A stretch of 64,000 nt of DNA, from NCBI GenBank assembly GCA_021399435.1, contig JAJTUP010000013.1, forward strand, positions 992,001-1,056,000, read 5' to 3'. A program made the position numbers and the translations under genes. Positions within the stretch are counted from its first letter, which is position 1. Each line of letters opens with the position of its first letter. This stretch comes from Diaporthe sp. PMI_573. Its lineage: Eukaryota > Ascomycota > Sordariomycetes > Diaporthales > Diaporthaceae. Below, piece by piece: positions 33,161 through 43,922 of this stretch. The notes under the pieces are model-generated. The model had not been told where the DNA came from and did not search any database. It was given only the letters and a program-made list of their open reading frames with translations.

Positions 33161-34164
33161 GCCTTCTTGTCCTTTGAATGGAAATAGTATGTTGAAATAA
33201 TGCGTAAATGTATAAACTCAGTGCCGGCCCGGAAACGCAAACGAACCTGGGTCAATGCTGTGGTTGGGTCGGCTCTCAAAGGCTTGCGCCAGGAAATAAG
33301 ATCTGGGGTCAGAGGGCTACTTAAGTAGCGGTATTTATGAACCAAGGCAGCATATATAGCTCAAGCCTTGTCCATGCCATTTGTTATATTGCGTCTGTTG
33401 AGAAGAAACCTTCTTTGCCCGCCGGGGGGGGGGGGGCTCACATCAACACACGACGGATGTAGCCCGCCAATACTTAATCATGAACCCTTTATGCATATGT
33501 CGAATTGCTTGTGCTGAGCAGCCTCACATTGGTCCAAGTGCCTATTAGCAGTGGCAGTAGCCCAGCAGTCCAGGAGTAGGTACAAGGTTGCCGAGTGTTG
33601 ATTAATATTCTCGCGGGCTTGTCTGGGCCACAAAATGTTAATTCCGTCCTTACCGATTCAACGAATGGTACTGGTGTGGAATAAGAAGCAGGGAGTGCAG
33701 CCACGCAATTTTGGAATATGTACATGTATCCGCTGCCGGTCATGATTCTGTATTATTGTGAAGATCCAGCCTGCCGACCGCACGGGCACTGACACTCCAC
33801 TTGCAGTACTACGACCGATACCCCTAATGGAGTATCAGCATTGTCGGTACCTAGGTACCAACTATATCACATTACTTGGCCCTACTGTTACCATAAGAAC
33901 ACCCATAATGAAGGCCCGGGGCTTATGTTAGCAGCACTGTTGCTCTCTTCTCAACGCAGGCTCGGTTATGCGGGAACTGAAAGCCTGCATGCCTGGGCAA
34001 TTCCTGTCGTTTCTGTCCCGTAATATTTACAGCAACTCATCTGGACAGCGCTCCCGACATGCGCCGCAATCCATGACCGTTGTGATTTGTTCATCAGGTA
34101 GCATTTGAGTGCGGCCCATTAATTGTTCTAATTTGGGCGCACTGTACACAGCCGATAGCAGTCA
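33161..34164. other. Convergent intergenic stretch with a 13-G run
   Basis: No gene is supported. A homopolymer of 13 G lies at 33424-33436. Confidence 0.4.
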
Positions 34165-35373
34165 TTATATCCAATTCCAACTCTCTCCTGGCTGTTTCCG
34201 GGTATTCATCCTCGTCAGCTTGCCGTCCACATCCTCCCTCCAATTGCTGTCCGGCATATCGCCCGGTAACTCGGCGACAAAATCCCTCGTCTCCACCTCG
34301 ACCGGCTTCTCTTCCGTAGCGAGCTCTACCGGCTTGGTCGCATCCCCCGCCAGCTCCGCCGCGTTGGACTCTCCATTGGCCATCTCGGCCACCGGGCTCG
34401 AGTCGATCTCCGCTGTGCCGGACCCTTTCACGGTACCGGCGATCGAGCGCCCACCCGTATCTGTCAAGGGGCTGACCGGGTTCGGCGAGTGCGGCCCCGA
34501 AGATAGTGTGCTTACTGTGTCGGCGCTGGAGCCCAACTTGGGGCTCTTGTTATCTTTATCGCTCAACTGCTGCAGCTCTGCCACCTGCTTCCTCTTCTTT
34601 ACCAAGCGCCATATTAATATCGCTGTCAATAATAACAGCAAAAACACTCCTATCGAAACACCTGCGGCGACTGCGACGGATCCGCGGGAGAATGGTCCGG
34701 GGGCATCTGAAACGTCGGTCCCGCCTTGTGTTGCCTGCGGTGTGGCCTCCTGTGTAACGGCCTCAGTCGGCACAATCGTCTGCCCCGGCACGGTTGGGTT
34801 CGTCTCTAATATGCTCAAGTCCTCCGACCGCCACCTTACTTGTATTGCAAATGCCAGATTTTCTGTAGTCGTATACGCTGTACTGGTCGTCACCTCGGGG
34901 TCCCGTAATGTTGTAGACGGCACCGTGGATATGCAAAGACTGTAGCTCCATCCGACTCCCATCATCCCCGTTGAATAGCAGTTGTAACCCGTTGGGCAGC
35001 ATAACCTTGCTGTCTCATCCGACTTAACCTCGCCTCCGTAGTATGGCCATGATTTTGACGACGCGTACTCGTCTGTAAACGAGGAGAAGGTGGCAAGTGA
35101 TGTCGGAAATTCGCACGCTTGGGTGTAGCCCGAGGGACAGATGCCCGGTGAATAGTAGCCTATTTGCCAGTTCCAGTAATTGTTGAAGTTCGGTGGCATG
35201 CAGATAGAGCTGTACAGCGGCGGCGTCATAGTATCTTCCCATAGTGAAGAGGCGCAAAAGTCTGGCGTCTGGAAGACTGTCGTTAGGGGGCCAGCCCCCG
35301 TGCCGTATGTGGGCGTCGCCGTCCTAGGATCATATGATGTGTCCGCCTCCGTCGGCGTCGGCATCGGCGTCAT
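34165..35373 (-). CDS. Single-pass membrane protein with Cys-rich ectodomain, family unknown
   Basis: A 402-aa frame. The N-terminal part has Cys-rich motifs (PDFCASSLW, SSICMPPNF, GICPSGYTQACEF, ARLCCPTGYNC) with aromatic residues between, followed by a Thr-rich stalk. A transmembrane span follows (VAVAAGVSIGVFLLLLLTAI) with stop-transfer RLVKKRKQ, then an acidic, Ser/Pro-rich cytosolic tail ending GESWNWI. This organisation recurs in uncharacterised ascomycete surface proteins. The start at 35373 gives no signal peptide and an in-frame stop lies just upstream, so a 5' exon carrying the signal peptide may be missing from this model. Confidence 0.7.
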   Translation of the reverse strand: MTPMPTPTEADTSYDPRTATPTYGTGAGPLTTVFQTPDFCASSLWEDTMTPPLYSSICMPPNFNNYWNWQIGYYSPGICPSGYTQACEFPTSLATFSSFTDEYASSKSWPYYGGEVKSDETARLCCPTGYNCYSTGMMGVGWSYSLCISTVPSTTLRDPEVTTSTAYTTTENLAFAIQVRWRSEDLSILETNPTVPGQTIVPTEAVTQEATPQATQGGTDVSDAPGPFSRGSVAVAAGVSIGVFLLLLLTAILIWRLVKKRKQVAELQQLSDKDNKSPKLGSSADTVSTLSSGPHSPNPVSPLTDTGGRSIAGTVKGSGTAEIDSSPVAEMANGESNAAELAGDATKPVELATEEKPVEVETRDFVAELPGDMPDSNWREDVDGKLTRMNTRKQPGESWNWI

Positions 35374-38300
35374 CCTGGATCCTCACTGTGGTGGGCCTTT
35401 TCGCGGAGATGATAGAAGGTAGCCGCGGTCCCCGAGACTGCGACTCGTGTGGTGGTGCGGTCTCAAGTCGATTGGCTCGCCACGCGCTGGACGTCGAAAG
35501 TACGAAATTATGACGCTTCCATGGGGCACCGCTCGCTTCACTCTGATGACGCCGTTGAGACGAACACAGGGCTGAATCGTTTCGGCGTTGAGTGGGAGAC
35601 GGAAGAGGGTCAGTGAAGAGGTAGCCGGCAATGGAACTAGAAAGTCTAGAAATTGTGCCAAGCCACGCCATGTCAAAAAAACACGAGACAACTAAGGCCT
35701 GGAAATGAACCGGGATGCGGGCGGTCGTGTCCCGGGACGAGTCATGCGTTAACAGCGAACTCCAGGGGCCCAACTTTACTATAGTTGGGAAGGGCAAATT
35801 GCCCAGAAGATAACAGATACGACGCAGTGGGCTACAGCATCCCCCGGATACACGGTGGACCTGTCACCATCCTTGGCAGTAGTCTGTTGTGAGATTCGGC
35901 CAATGGCGATAGTAGCCCACCCGGAGTAAAGACCATCGGGGACAGAAGCGAGGATCTGCTCGGAGCGGGTCTCGATCTGTCCTAGATGTTAAAAACTATC
36001 CTAGGCGAGGGGCAAGGTACATCCAGGAACATCCTTGAAGCATACTGACCTGATCATTTCTATACATACCTGTGAGGAAGGCTATGCTCAAGACTGTCAG
36101 GTCCAGTGTCCGCCCATGAATTTATATTTTAACATGAAGTGAAACCGTAAAGGAGCCACTCCGGCCCTGTTGCCGTACAATCTACTTGGAAAGTGTCCCA
36201 CACGTGCAGACGGAAGTCAATCAGTGGACAAACTCAATTGTGCGCGTACCAAGGAATTGCCTGTCCGTTCATGAAACCATATCGGACCATCATCCGATAT
36301 TTACGTAAGCTGGATTGGTGACATGTCATTGGTGGAATGCGATGGTGAAGAGGCGAGCATTACCATGCTCACAACTAGGTCTTCTGTGTCCCAAAAGAAG
36401 GCCAAGTGGTCCAGGAAAAGACCGATGGCGAGACTGACATTGAATCCCCAGCTTTTCCAGTTGATCAGGATTTCTCTTCTCCACTGGAGTCTGATTACAG
36501 CAAGCACACAGCTGATCACCCAAAATGGAATAGTCTCGACGCAGCGACCAGCTGAGATTGCATTATAGTTGGGTCAAAGGTGGAGCATTGGAGAACTTAT
36601 GACAGCTGTGAAATCCTATTGAAAATGTGCGGTGAACACATGTGAGTTGTTTGTTCCCAGGAGAAAGGGGTTGTGATACACTGTGGTGTATAAAGTATAC
36701 TGTGTATTTGAAATATTGTAGAACAATGTAGCTCATGCCCCACTCCATTTAACCCGCCTTTGAACACAAACAAAATAAACATACCTAGGTAGGCTGATGT
36801 CTTAACTTCATGCATCAAGATTCCACAGAGCACAGAATTCATAGCTTGCCCTGTTTCACAATAAATATGTGGCCATGACTTTTCCAAGTCTCCCTTCACA
36901 AATAATTTTCATTGAAAGAATGAAACAGCAATCGTAGAATATTTGAAAGTTCTTTTTGATCTGAGATTTCCTAGCCATCATTCACAGAGTTATCAATTTC
37001 TTCCTCCTTTAAGGAAAGCCGTTAGATGCTAACAAGGATCTCTGGACTATACATACAATGCTAGTGCAGGGGAAGCATACTGTACTAGATACCCATGGTA
37101 TTTACTCACCGTTAGCTAATAAAGATACTACAATTGTAGCAGGGTAGACGGGGACTAGTAGAATGTAGGATGTATGTATTCAGAGTGGGTGTGCTGGCCA
37201 GACCCTGACTGCAGAAGGGCTAGAAGGTACCCTTCAAGTAGTGTGTACCCCCAATCACTGGCTCCCTATTTACTGCCACGGCAATAGAAGATCATTTGTT
37301 TAGGTCAAGTCCTACGCCTGCCCAGGTGATAAAAGCAATCTTGTTGGCTAGCTCACTGACTCGCTGGCTGGCCAATTGTGCCATCCTGCGTACCAGAGAA
37401 TCCACGAAAAGAAGACACATGGAGAAGACACATCCCATAGAAAAGGCGTATAGAGAAGGTATAGGAAGATATCATGTTCAAATCAATCAAGACAATTGAA
37501 CAGTTTAATCGAAATTTCGAAAAGAACAAAGAGGAAACTATAGAAATCATCTCTGGAATATCATTCTGATACGACCAAAATCAGTCCCGAAACAAACTAC
37601 TGAGGTGACTAAATCTTACGGTTGGGCCAGATCGTACATCTGGTTCCAGGTGCCAATGTGTTGTGATATTTCTATCGGCCAACGGTTGATAGACCCCATG
37701 GGCATCCAGTAGAGTATGTAATTACCAGTCAACACGAACTTGACTTTTTCTGACAAATCAGGTGTGTCGACCGAAAGACCAGATTAAGTGGTTTCATTTT
37801 CAATCCGTGTACGTACGCTTCTTAAGCAGTATGTAGGCGGTCCCTTGATACGGTCGTAAACGCTTAAATACCCAGTGTTTAAAAACAAAAAAATGCCGAT
37901 AACAGTAGGTTTAGAATACAATTGTGGCACGTGGCCCAGGAAACATAGACAGCCTTGTGACAGCCGCACAGACGAGGCTAGCGAGACCAGCTTCCAGCTA
38001 TGTATATAAATCTGCCTTTTGAACAAATCACTGGGTTCAATTGAATAGATTAAATAGAAGGTTAGCTGGAAATCCGTACTACACTTTCTTTGCTAGAACC
38101 AAAAATGAACTTCTCGTCAATGAGGGGACATCCCCAAAAGTCATACAGGTTCTACAAGCGTGATAGGCTCAACACCTCAGCCCTTTACATTTGTACTTTA
38201 CTCCTCCAAACCTCATATTACTAAGGTCTTGGAATACTTACCGACGCGTACCTAAGTACACACGAAGGAAGGAAATCAGCATACCTCAAGATGAGACGAA

Positions 38301-38701
38301 AGTGGGGGTTGACTCTGAACTGTATTAGGGAACCAGCTGGGTAATTGAGAGAATGAGAAGGGAAATCACAGACGCGATCTCTAGACAAGACCTGATCCGA
38401 TGCGAAAAGATCTTTGAGACGACTTTCCAGACGATTGACTCATTTTCGACTACGTAAAACGCCAATTTATCGTATCTAATGCTGATTATCAATCTATCTA
38501 CCGCATCGCGAAAGCCGTGCACACAAACATGCGCCCTTCCCGCTGGCTGTGACAGATCGCCTGATAGACGAGTCACTGTGTACCTAGCTAGCTGCTCGTA
38601 TCAGTGGCGATGGAAGATTGTATGTACAGGAATCGTATAGCGGCGCCGTAAGAAATCACACTCAGGTGCTCATCTGAGATGGGACCGACAGCTCGCGTGA
38701 A
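35374..38701. other. Gene-poor, AT-rich stretch of about 3.3 kb
   Basis: No coding sequence is recognised. The DNA from about 36000 is visibly AT-rich. One copy of an 83-bp dispersed repeat lies at 37788-37870. Confidence 0.45.
37788..37870 (+). repeat. 83-bp dispersed repeat, copy 1
   Basis: This segment matches 63271-63353 over exactly 83 bases with seven differences by my count and no gap. The core from AATCCGTGTACGTACG through GCAGTATGTAGGCGGTCCC is identical. Similarity stops abruptly at both ends. Unlike the other copy, no flanking direct repeat is evident. It is non-coding. Confidence 0.85.
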
Positions 38702-40079
38702 TTATACTTCGCCAGGAGCCTTGATGTTCATTGGAGCCTTCTGGATATTGGTGGTATCAATACCCACTGCAGGATTCCGAGTCAGCTATCAAAGGACCAA
38801 GAAAGTAGTTTCATCCAAATTGGGTGAGAAAATGGTCACAATGTGGCCATGGCCTGTTTCAGGGCCAGCGGTGTGACAAGCCCTTTAAGGCATATGCCAC
38901 AGAGGGGAGAAGTTTCTTCTGGAAGGGGTTAAGATTGTATGAAGAAGCTGCTTACTAGTGATGTACGCAATCATGCCGTTCTTGGGATCGACACCGTCGG
39001 CGGGGATTGCGTCGAACACTGGATTCCAGCCGCCTTCCAAGCCGTCTGGGAAGAACTCATCGACGTCACTGATGTGTGTTAGTCGCCTGCCACGGAGCCA
39101 AAGTGTTGCATTCTGGAACATTCTACAACATGAAAGGCGGGGATCTGTGGGAGGAGATGAGTGATGCTTACTTGGTAACGCGAGGGGTCTGCGTGTGGCT
39201 CGCGTAGGGCTCCAGGGCCATCATCTCCGCCGAGAGCGCCTCTTCGAAGTACAATTGGCCGGTGCTGACAAGGTTTCCGGAGGAGATGGTACCGTTGGGG
39301 AAGAGAGTGTAGTCGGTGTACACCTGGCTGTGGACGTGGAGGCTGCGGCCGGCGTAGAAACCTGGGAAAATGGTTTTCATCTCCATTACACCCTCGGAAT
39401 CAGTCGGGTACATTCCACGCAGAAAAGTCGTGTTGTCCGTGTGCATATCAGTCACCCCGTATTCCACTTGGTCTGTGGTCATGTTCAGAGTCGTGAGGAG
39501 GTCTTCAAACTCCAGATTGGGATCCAGGGCGGTGAAAGACGAGTAGGAACCCGTCGCGTTGGCGTGCCAAAGGCTGACCATCACGTCCGTCAGCGGCTCG
39601 CAAGTGGCCATGTCCAGGACACCAATGTCCATAATAATAGGAACACCTGGCTGATCCTCACTCATCTAGAATGGTGCGAGCTGTTAGCCTTTGCCGTTCA
39701 CATGTGTGGAAGGAGTCAAGTTGTTAGAACGGCATGGTCGGGGTGCGGGGTATAATTCACTCACATCCGTCCTCAGGAGCTCAGACTGGGGCCAGACATA
39801 AGGGCCTTGGATGACGTCTGGAACCTGGATGCAGGTTGTGTTCTGAATGACATCGTAGTAGGGCTGTGCCTCCGGGATGGTGGCATTGGACCAATCGATT
39901 TGGCGTTTCGCCATGCGCTTAGCGTGGCGCTTCCTGTTGAGTTTGGCAATATTCGGTTCGCATCTCTTGGAAAGTGCGGATCTACGCTCAATCTCACGGC
40001 GAGACAGGCGTTCTTCGGGGTGAGCCAAAGCGAGCCCGGACAGAAGGCCAGCGGAGGCGACGACAGCGGTGAACTTCAT
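38702..40079 (-). CDS. Secreted intradiol ring-cleavage dioxygenase-like protein
   Basis: Four exons (40079-39765, 39665-39172, 39068-38956, 38766-38702) give 328 aa with consistent phases. The N terminus (MKFTAVVASAGLLSGLALAH) is a signal peptide. The probable iron ligands of the PF00775 fold are visible: Tyr146 in GSYSSF, Tyr209 in FPGFYAGR, and His215 and His217 in LHVH. The C terminus after the last splice reads AYIT|MGIDTTNIQKAP. Extracellular members of this family in ascomycetes are thought to open catechol-type rings of plant or lignin-derived aromatics. Introns 2 and 3 belong to the two introner-like families, in the opposite order to the MFS transporter. Intron 1 (99 nt) is unrelated to either. 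Confidence 0.9.
38767..38955 (-). mobile_element. Introner-like element, ~190-nt family, copy in dioxygenase intron 3
   Basis: On the reverse strand it starts GTAAGCAGCTTCTTC and ends GGAATCCTGCAG, 189 nt. It aligns over its full length with 19504-19693 in the MFS transporter at roughly 80 percent by eye. It interrupts AYIT|MGIDTT in phase 1, the same phase as the other copy. Confidence 0.85.
39069..39171 (-). mobile_element. Introner-like element, ~104-nt family, copy in dioxygenase intron 2
   Basis: On the reverse strand it runs from GTAAGCATCACTCATCTCCT to the branch GACTAACAC and acceptor CATCAG, 103 nt. It shares GTTCCAGAATGCA, GATCCCCG and GGCAGG blocks with the copies at 20076 and 26078, but is the most divergent of the three and has phase 2 instead of 1. 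Confidence 0.8.
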
Positions 40080-42324
40080 ATTGGAAAACAGTAGAGAATG
40101 TGGGGTTCAGAGAAAGCGAACGAAGAATGATAGGACAGTCTAGTGATTAAGGGAGAGATGATCGTGTTTAAAGACGAAGCTGGCCTGGAATCCTGTCATC
40201 ACTGTGTTGCCACGGATTGCCTGGAGCCTTTATACGCGTATCTGCGGTTGAGGATGGAGTATAGACCAAAGATCAACGTCACCCCTGCCCACGATCCGCA
40301 AGATAAATGCAAGGGTTTACCTCCATAATGAATGCTCCTCCTAAGTCGCTGACTCGAACTGGCTAATTATGTCTACTGTGCAAAAGTGACCCTGGGGTGT
40401 TTGGCCGGTTATGGTCTTAGCCGCCAGCAAGGTCTGTACGGCAACGCATTGTTCCCCTTAATCTGTAGCCAATTCAAGGCACCAAGAGGTCTTACAGGTT
40501 ATGTCGACGTCCCTGCATAGGTCAATGTCGTCCTTATCATGACCCTGCCAATACCGAGATAGGTAGGCAGGAAATATGCAACACGCGTATACAAGAAGTC
40601 ACCGCAGACAAAGGCTGTCAACCCAGGCAGCTTGAGTTGATAGCTTGACGCGTAAGTGTTCCAATGAAAGCTCTCCAATTTGAAATATGGCCCGTTCTCC
40701 ATGGAGTTTTGGTGGGGATGTACGCGTAAGATGCGAGAAATGTTTGGTAGAGCTCGTGGAGTCCGTGCCGGTTGTTCTCCGGAGTTATAAGCAAGGGGTA
40801 GAGCCAAGCCAAGATATAGTCCAAAGCGGGTACCATATTACATCAATCGGTACGGATCGGCGAGCAGAGAATGCTGTCAGTGGGTTCGGCCTAGACTACT
40901 TTTTGAAGATGTCCCAGAGCGCTAGCAATGACATGGAAGGTGACATGGCATTTTGACACCCGCATGGCTGATTCCGACTGGTGAAGTGGGCGCGAGGCCA
41001 AAATGCTCCTCTGCTATCTCACATACCATGAAGCTGTGCCACCAAAAACTTGATATCATATCTGTACTTGTGTGAGAGCACTCGAGGGCTAATCGCTAGG
41101 ATATTGGGGTTCTGAGATGAAGTGGTGCGAAAGAATGTTCATCTCTCAAAATATGACCGTTGGCCACGAAGAGAACGCCGTGGTGCAACTATAGCATTAT
41201 CAGTCTCAAAAGAAGGACGTTTAGCATGCCATATGGGAGCTTCACTGTCAGTCAGTCTGCCTCGTCCTCAAGCAGTGTGGACGCTCAACAACTGCCGGCG
41301 TGTCAGCTTCACTTCTCTCAATTGCTGTGGGTAGACAGTCCTTCGCCCGCTCTCCTTCTGGTCTATGAACGGACTGACTTGCTACACTCTATTGTTGACG
41401 TGTCTTTCTATCCTGGGGAATTGCGCTCCATACTATACTGGGCTGAGCTGAGGCTTGTGTGTGCGTGCATCTTCCGGGAGCCCCACACCTTAATCCATGC
41501 CATGGCCTCCGCTGCTCCTTTTCCCGATTAAGCATGAAAATAGAGAACATCTGTCTCCATAATTCAGATGTTGTGCTTTGAAACTAGAAAATGCCAAGAG
41601 GTGGCCCAACCGCTGCGAAAAGATTATTCCGTCGTAGGGCCGCCGGATTTCCGAAGTGCCGCGCTGAGAGTGACGTCTCGTTGTGTCATTCATGCGCCGG
41701 CATAAAAAAAATGAACTACCCCTGATGTCGACTGCTAACTACGTAGTAGGCATACAAGGAATGTCGGATGTCCAAATAGAGATATCCCGGCTTCTCTCAA
41801 AGTCGAACAAGTGAGACAGCCAAATGGGAGTCGCACGCACCAACATGATCGAGCCAATTCCGAAAAGCGATCTCGGTGAGCCATGCAGCATCATCAGAAT
41901 GCAAGGCTACATACCTATTAGAGTGGCCACGTTCTGCCTGGCTCAACGAGTCAATGTAAATACAGTCATCGTCAAAATTGCAAGGGATGACCAGGTTTCG
42001 CCCCTGAATCAAAAGTTGACCACCCACTTTGCGGGGAGGAAAGAGGGGCTCGAAAGTACATGCCTAGGTAGTCTATCACCGTTAATGCAACACAAACAAT
42101 GGACGACAATATGGGCGAATCAGAATACCCCACTAGCTTTCATTGCAACATCTGTATTCATATGTAAAAGGGTAATCCCATACCCTTTGCAGATCGTATA
42201 GAGGAAACCAATATACTCCTCTCAACTTCCCGTCCCGCGAATAATATGTCACATTTTGAGCAGTTGTAAAAACCCCTGTTTCAAAACGACTGACATGGCT
42301 GACCACAACACTAGGAATTAACGT
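40080..42324. other. Gene-poor stretch of about 2.2 kb
   Basis: It contains the dioxygenase promoter (TATA-like CTTTATA complement near 40228-40234) and the 3' flank of the tyrosinase. Short frames are unsupported. Confidence 0.4.
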
Positions 42325-43371
42325 TTACAAATAGACATAGCAGTAAGGTGTCAGCCCCATGGGATCAGCAGTCTCTCCAACTGTAACAGAGTCCCCAACA
42401 GCACCAAAAGTCATGACTGTGGAGTTGTCTACCTCGGGGGTCACGCCCGGCGGGTTGAAGATGGTACTAGTCCCGTTGTACGTGTACCTGAGCTCCGGAT
42501 GCTTATCCTGCCAGGCGGCCCAGAGGCGGTCCAGTTGCGAGTGGTGCAGGAAAAACGCCGGATCCTGCGGGCTGCCGAAGAAGTCGGACACTGTCCCACC
42601 GATCGCGTAGTGACCCCCGCCGTGGATGCCCTTGTCGAGGAAGCCGTTGAGCAGGCCCGCACCGTTGAGCCACCGCAGCACTGTCGTAATGTCCGGGGAG
42701 GCGAGGAGGGCGTCAATGTTGGACTGGTTGTTGTTTGATTGCAGGGGCTCGTTCCTGAACTGGCGCTGCATGCACTGGGGCTTCGACTCCTGCCAGTTGG
42801 GCGGCTGGGCGATCTCCAAAGTCACTACGGAGGTGAAGGGCCCAAAGTTGATGGTGGCATTCGAAAAAGGGCCCTTTTCTATGCAAAGGTCGGTGGCACG
42901 GCCATTGCTCCCCAGTGAGGTGTGGCTGCCGTCGAACATCGGGCTGTCTGCCAGGCTTGGGTACAGTGGATAGTCCCAGTAAGGGATCCCGAGTGACTTT
43001 GGATACCCACAGTCCTGCTGGAGAGCCTGCTCGACCAGGTAGAGAAAGTGACGGTGCCAGGGGAGCAAAAGGCCGGAAAAGTGGATATCGAGTGTCTGGT
43101 TGATGTGAGTTGCCGTGAAGTCAAGCCAATGGCTGGTTGCGGCTGGGACGACCCCGGCTGGATATTGGGAGGGCAACCGCATCAAGCACTGGACTCCGTG
43201 GATGTAAGACAGCTTCTCGTGGTCAGCCATGCTGCCATACTCCTTGCGTTGTATTGCGGTGTCCGGTGTGCACGTCACAGGCTTGTACTCCCGTTTGCGA
43301 CCATGCCGGGCTTCTGCGGTAAAGGCAGCGATCGCAACTAGACCGGTCAAAGATAACGCTGGCTTCATCAT
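42325..43371 (-). CDS. Secreted tyrosinase (type 3 copper monooxygenase)
   Basis: An intronless 348-aa frame with signal peptide MMKPALSLTGLVAIAAFTAE. CuA ligands: His89 (THINQT), His97 (DIHFSG) and His106 (LPWHRHF). CuB ligands: His250 and His254 (GIHGGGHYAIGG) and a His in FFLHHSQLDRLW (276-277). YWDYPLYPSL after CuA matches the family YWDW block. All six copper histidines are present and the length suits the short, C-terminally trimmed secreted or secondary-metabolite tyrosinases. They hydroxylate phenols and oxidise catechols to quinones, for pigment or metabolite tailoring. The next gene upstream, on the same strand, is an NRPS-like adenylation enzyme; a functional link is possible but unproven. 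Confidence 0.93.
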   Translation of the reverse strand: MMKPALSLTGLVAIAAFTAEARHGRKREYKPVTCTPDTAIQRKEYGSMADHEKLSYIHGVQCLMRLPSQYPAGVVPAATSHWLDFTATHINQTLDIHFSGLLLPWHRHFLYLVEQALQQDCGYPKSLGIPYWDYPLYPSLADSPMFDGSHTSLGSNGRATDLCIEKGPFSNATINFGPFTSVVTLEIAQPPNWQESKPQCMQRQFRNEPLQSNNNQSNIDALLASPDITTVLRWLNGAGLLNGFLDKGIHGGGHYAIGGTVSDFFGSPQDPAFFLHHSQLDRLWAAWQDKHPELRYTYNGTSTIFNPPGVTPEVDNSTVMTFGAVGDSVTVGETADPMGLTPYCYVYL

Positions 43372-43443
43372 GGTGGTTGGGCTCAGCTTGCAATGAGGAA
43401 ACCATCTTCATCCAAACTATTGACGCCGCGCGGCCAAGAGCGG

Positions 43444-43450
43444 TTTTATA
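43444..43450 (-). promoter_or_regulatory. TATA box of the tyrosinase gene
   Basis: The reverse strand reads TATAAAA about 73 bases upstream of the ATG at 43371. Confidence 0.45.
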
Positions 43451-43922
43451 GGTGACAGTCGTCCCGTGGATATTGAGGTTGTGTACATGAGGTTGTGTAT
43501 TAATTGCCTACAACGCGGTAGCTTGGCTGACCTTGCAGTAGTAGAGCAGATGGCTTGGCAGAGAAAGCTTGTGAAGCCGCCCTGCAGAAACGAGAAGGCA
43601 TGAGATTGCGCGGGAATCCTTCGGACTTCCGAGCTGCGCAAGGATGCAAGCCACACTCGGTAGGTTTGCCATGCGCCATCATGGAGCGGTATGACACGCA
43701 AACTCCAGACAGGAAGACACGACAGGAAAATGGAGTGATCAAATCTGTCACACAAGACGAAGGAGAGGACCGGCGCGTACGAAAGTATCCGAAACGCCGT
43801 CATGTTCTGGGCCCAGACACCCTCTTATGGTCCTGTGCGACAGTGTATCCGTGCTGCCGGGTCTAAGAATGGCACGCTCGCGTGCCACAACCACAACCTA
43901 AGCCCCTGTGACTAAAAACGTG

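Noticed and set aside
34109..34945. 278-codon plus-strand frame
   Set aside because: Antisense to the membrane protein at 34165-35373, which has a Cys-rich ectodomain, a transmembrane span and a stop-transfer signal.
39195..39755. 186-codon plus-strand frame
   Set aside because: Antisense to the dioxygenase exons that carry the iron ligands.
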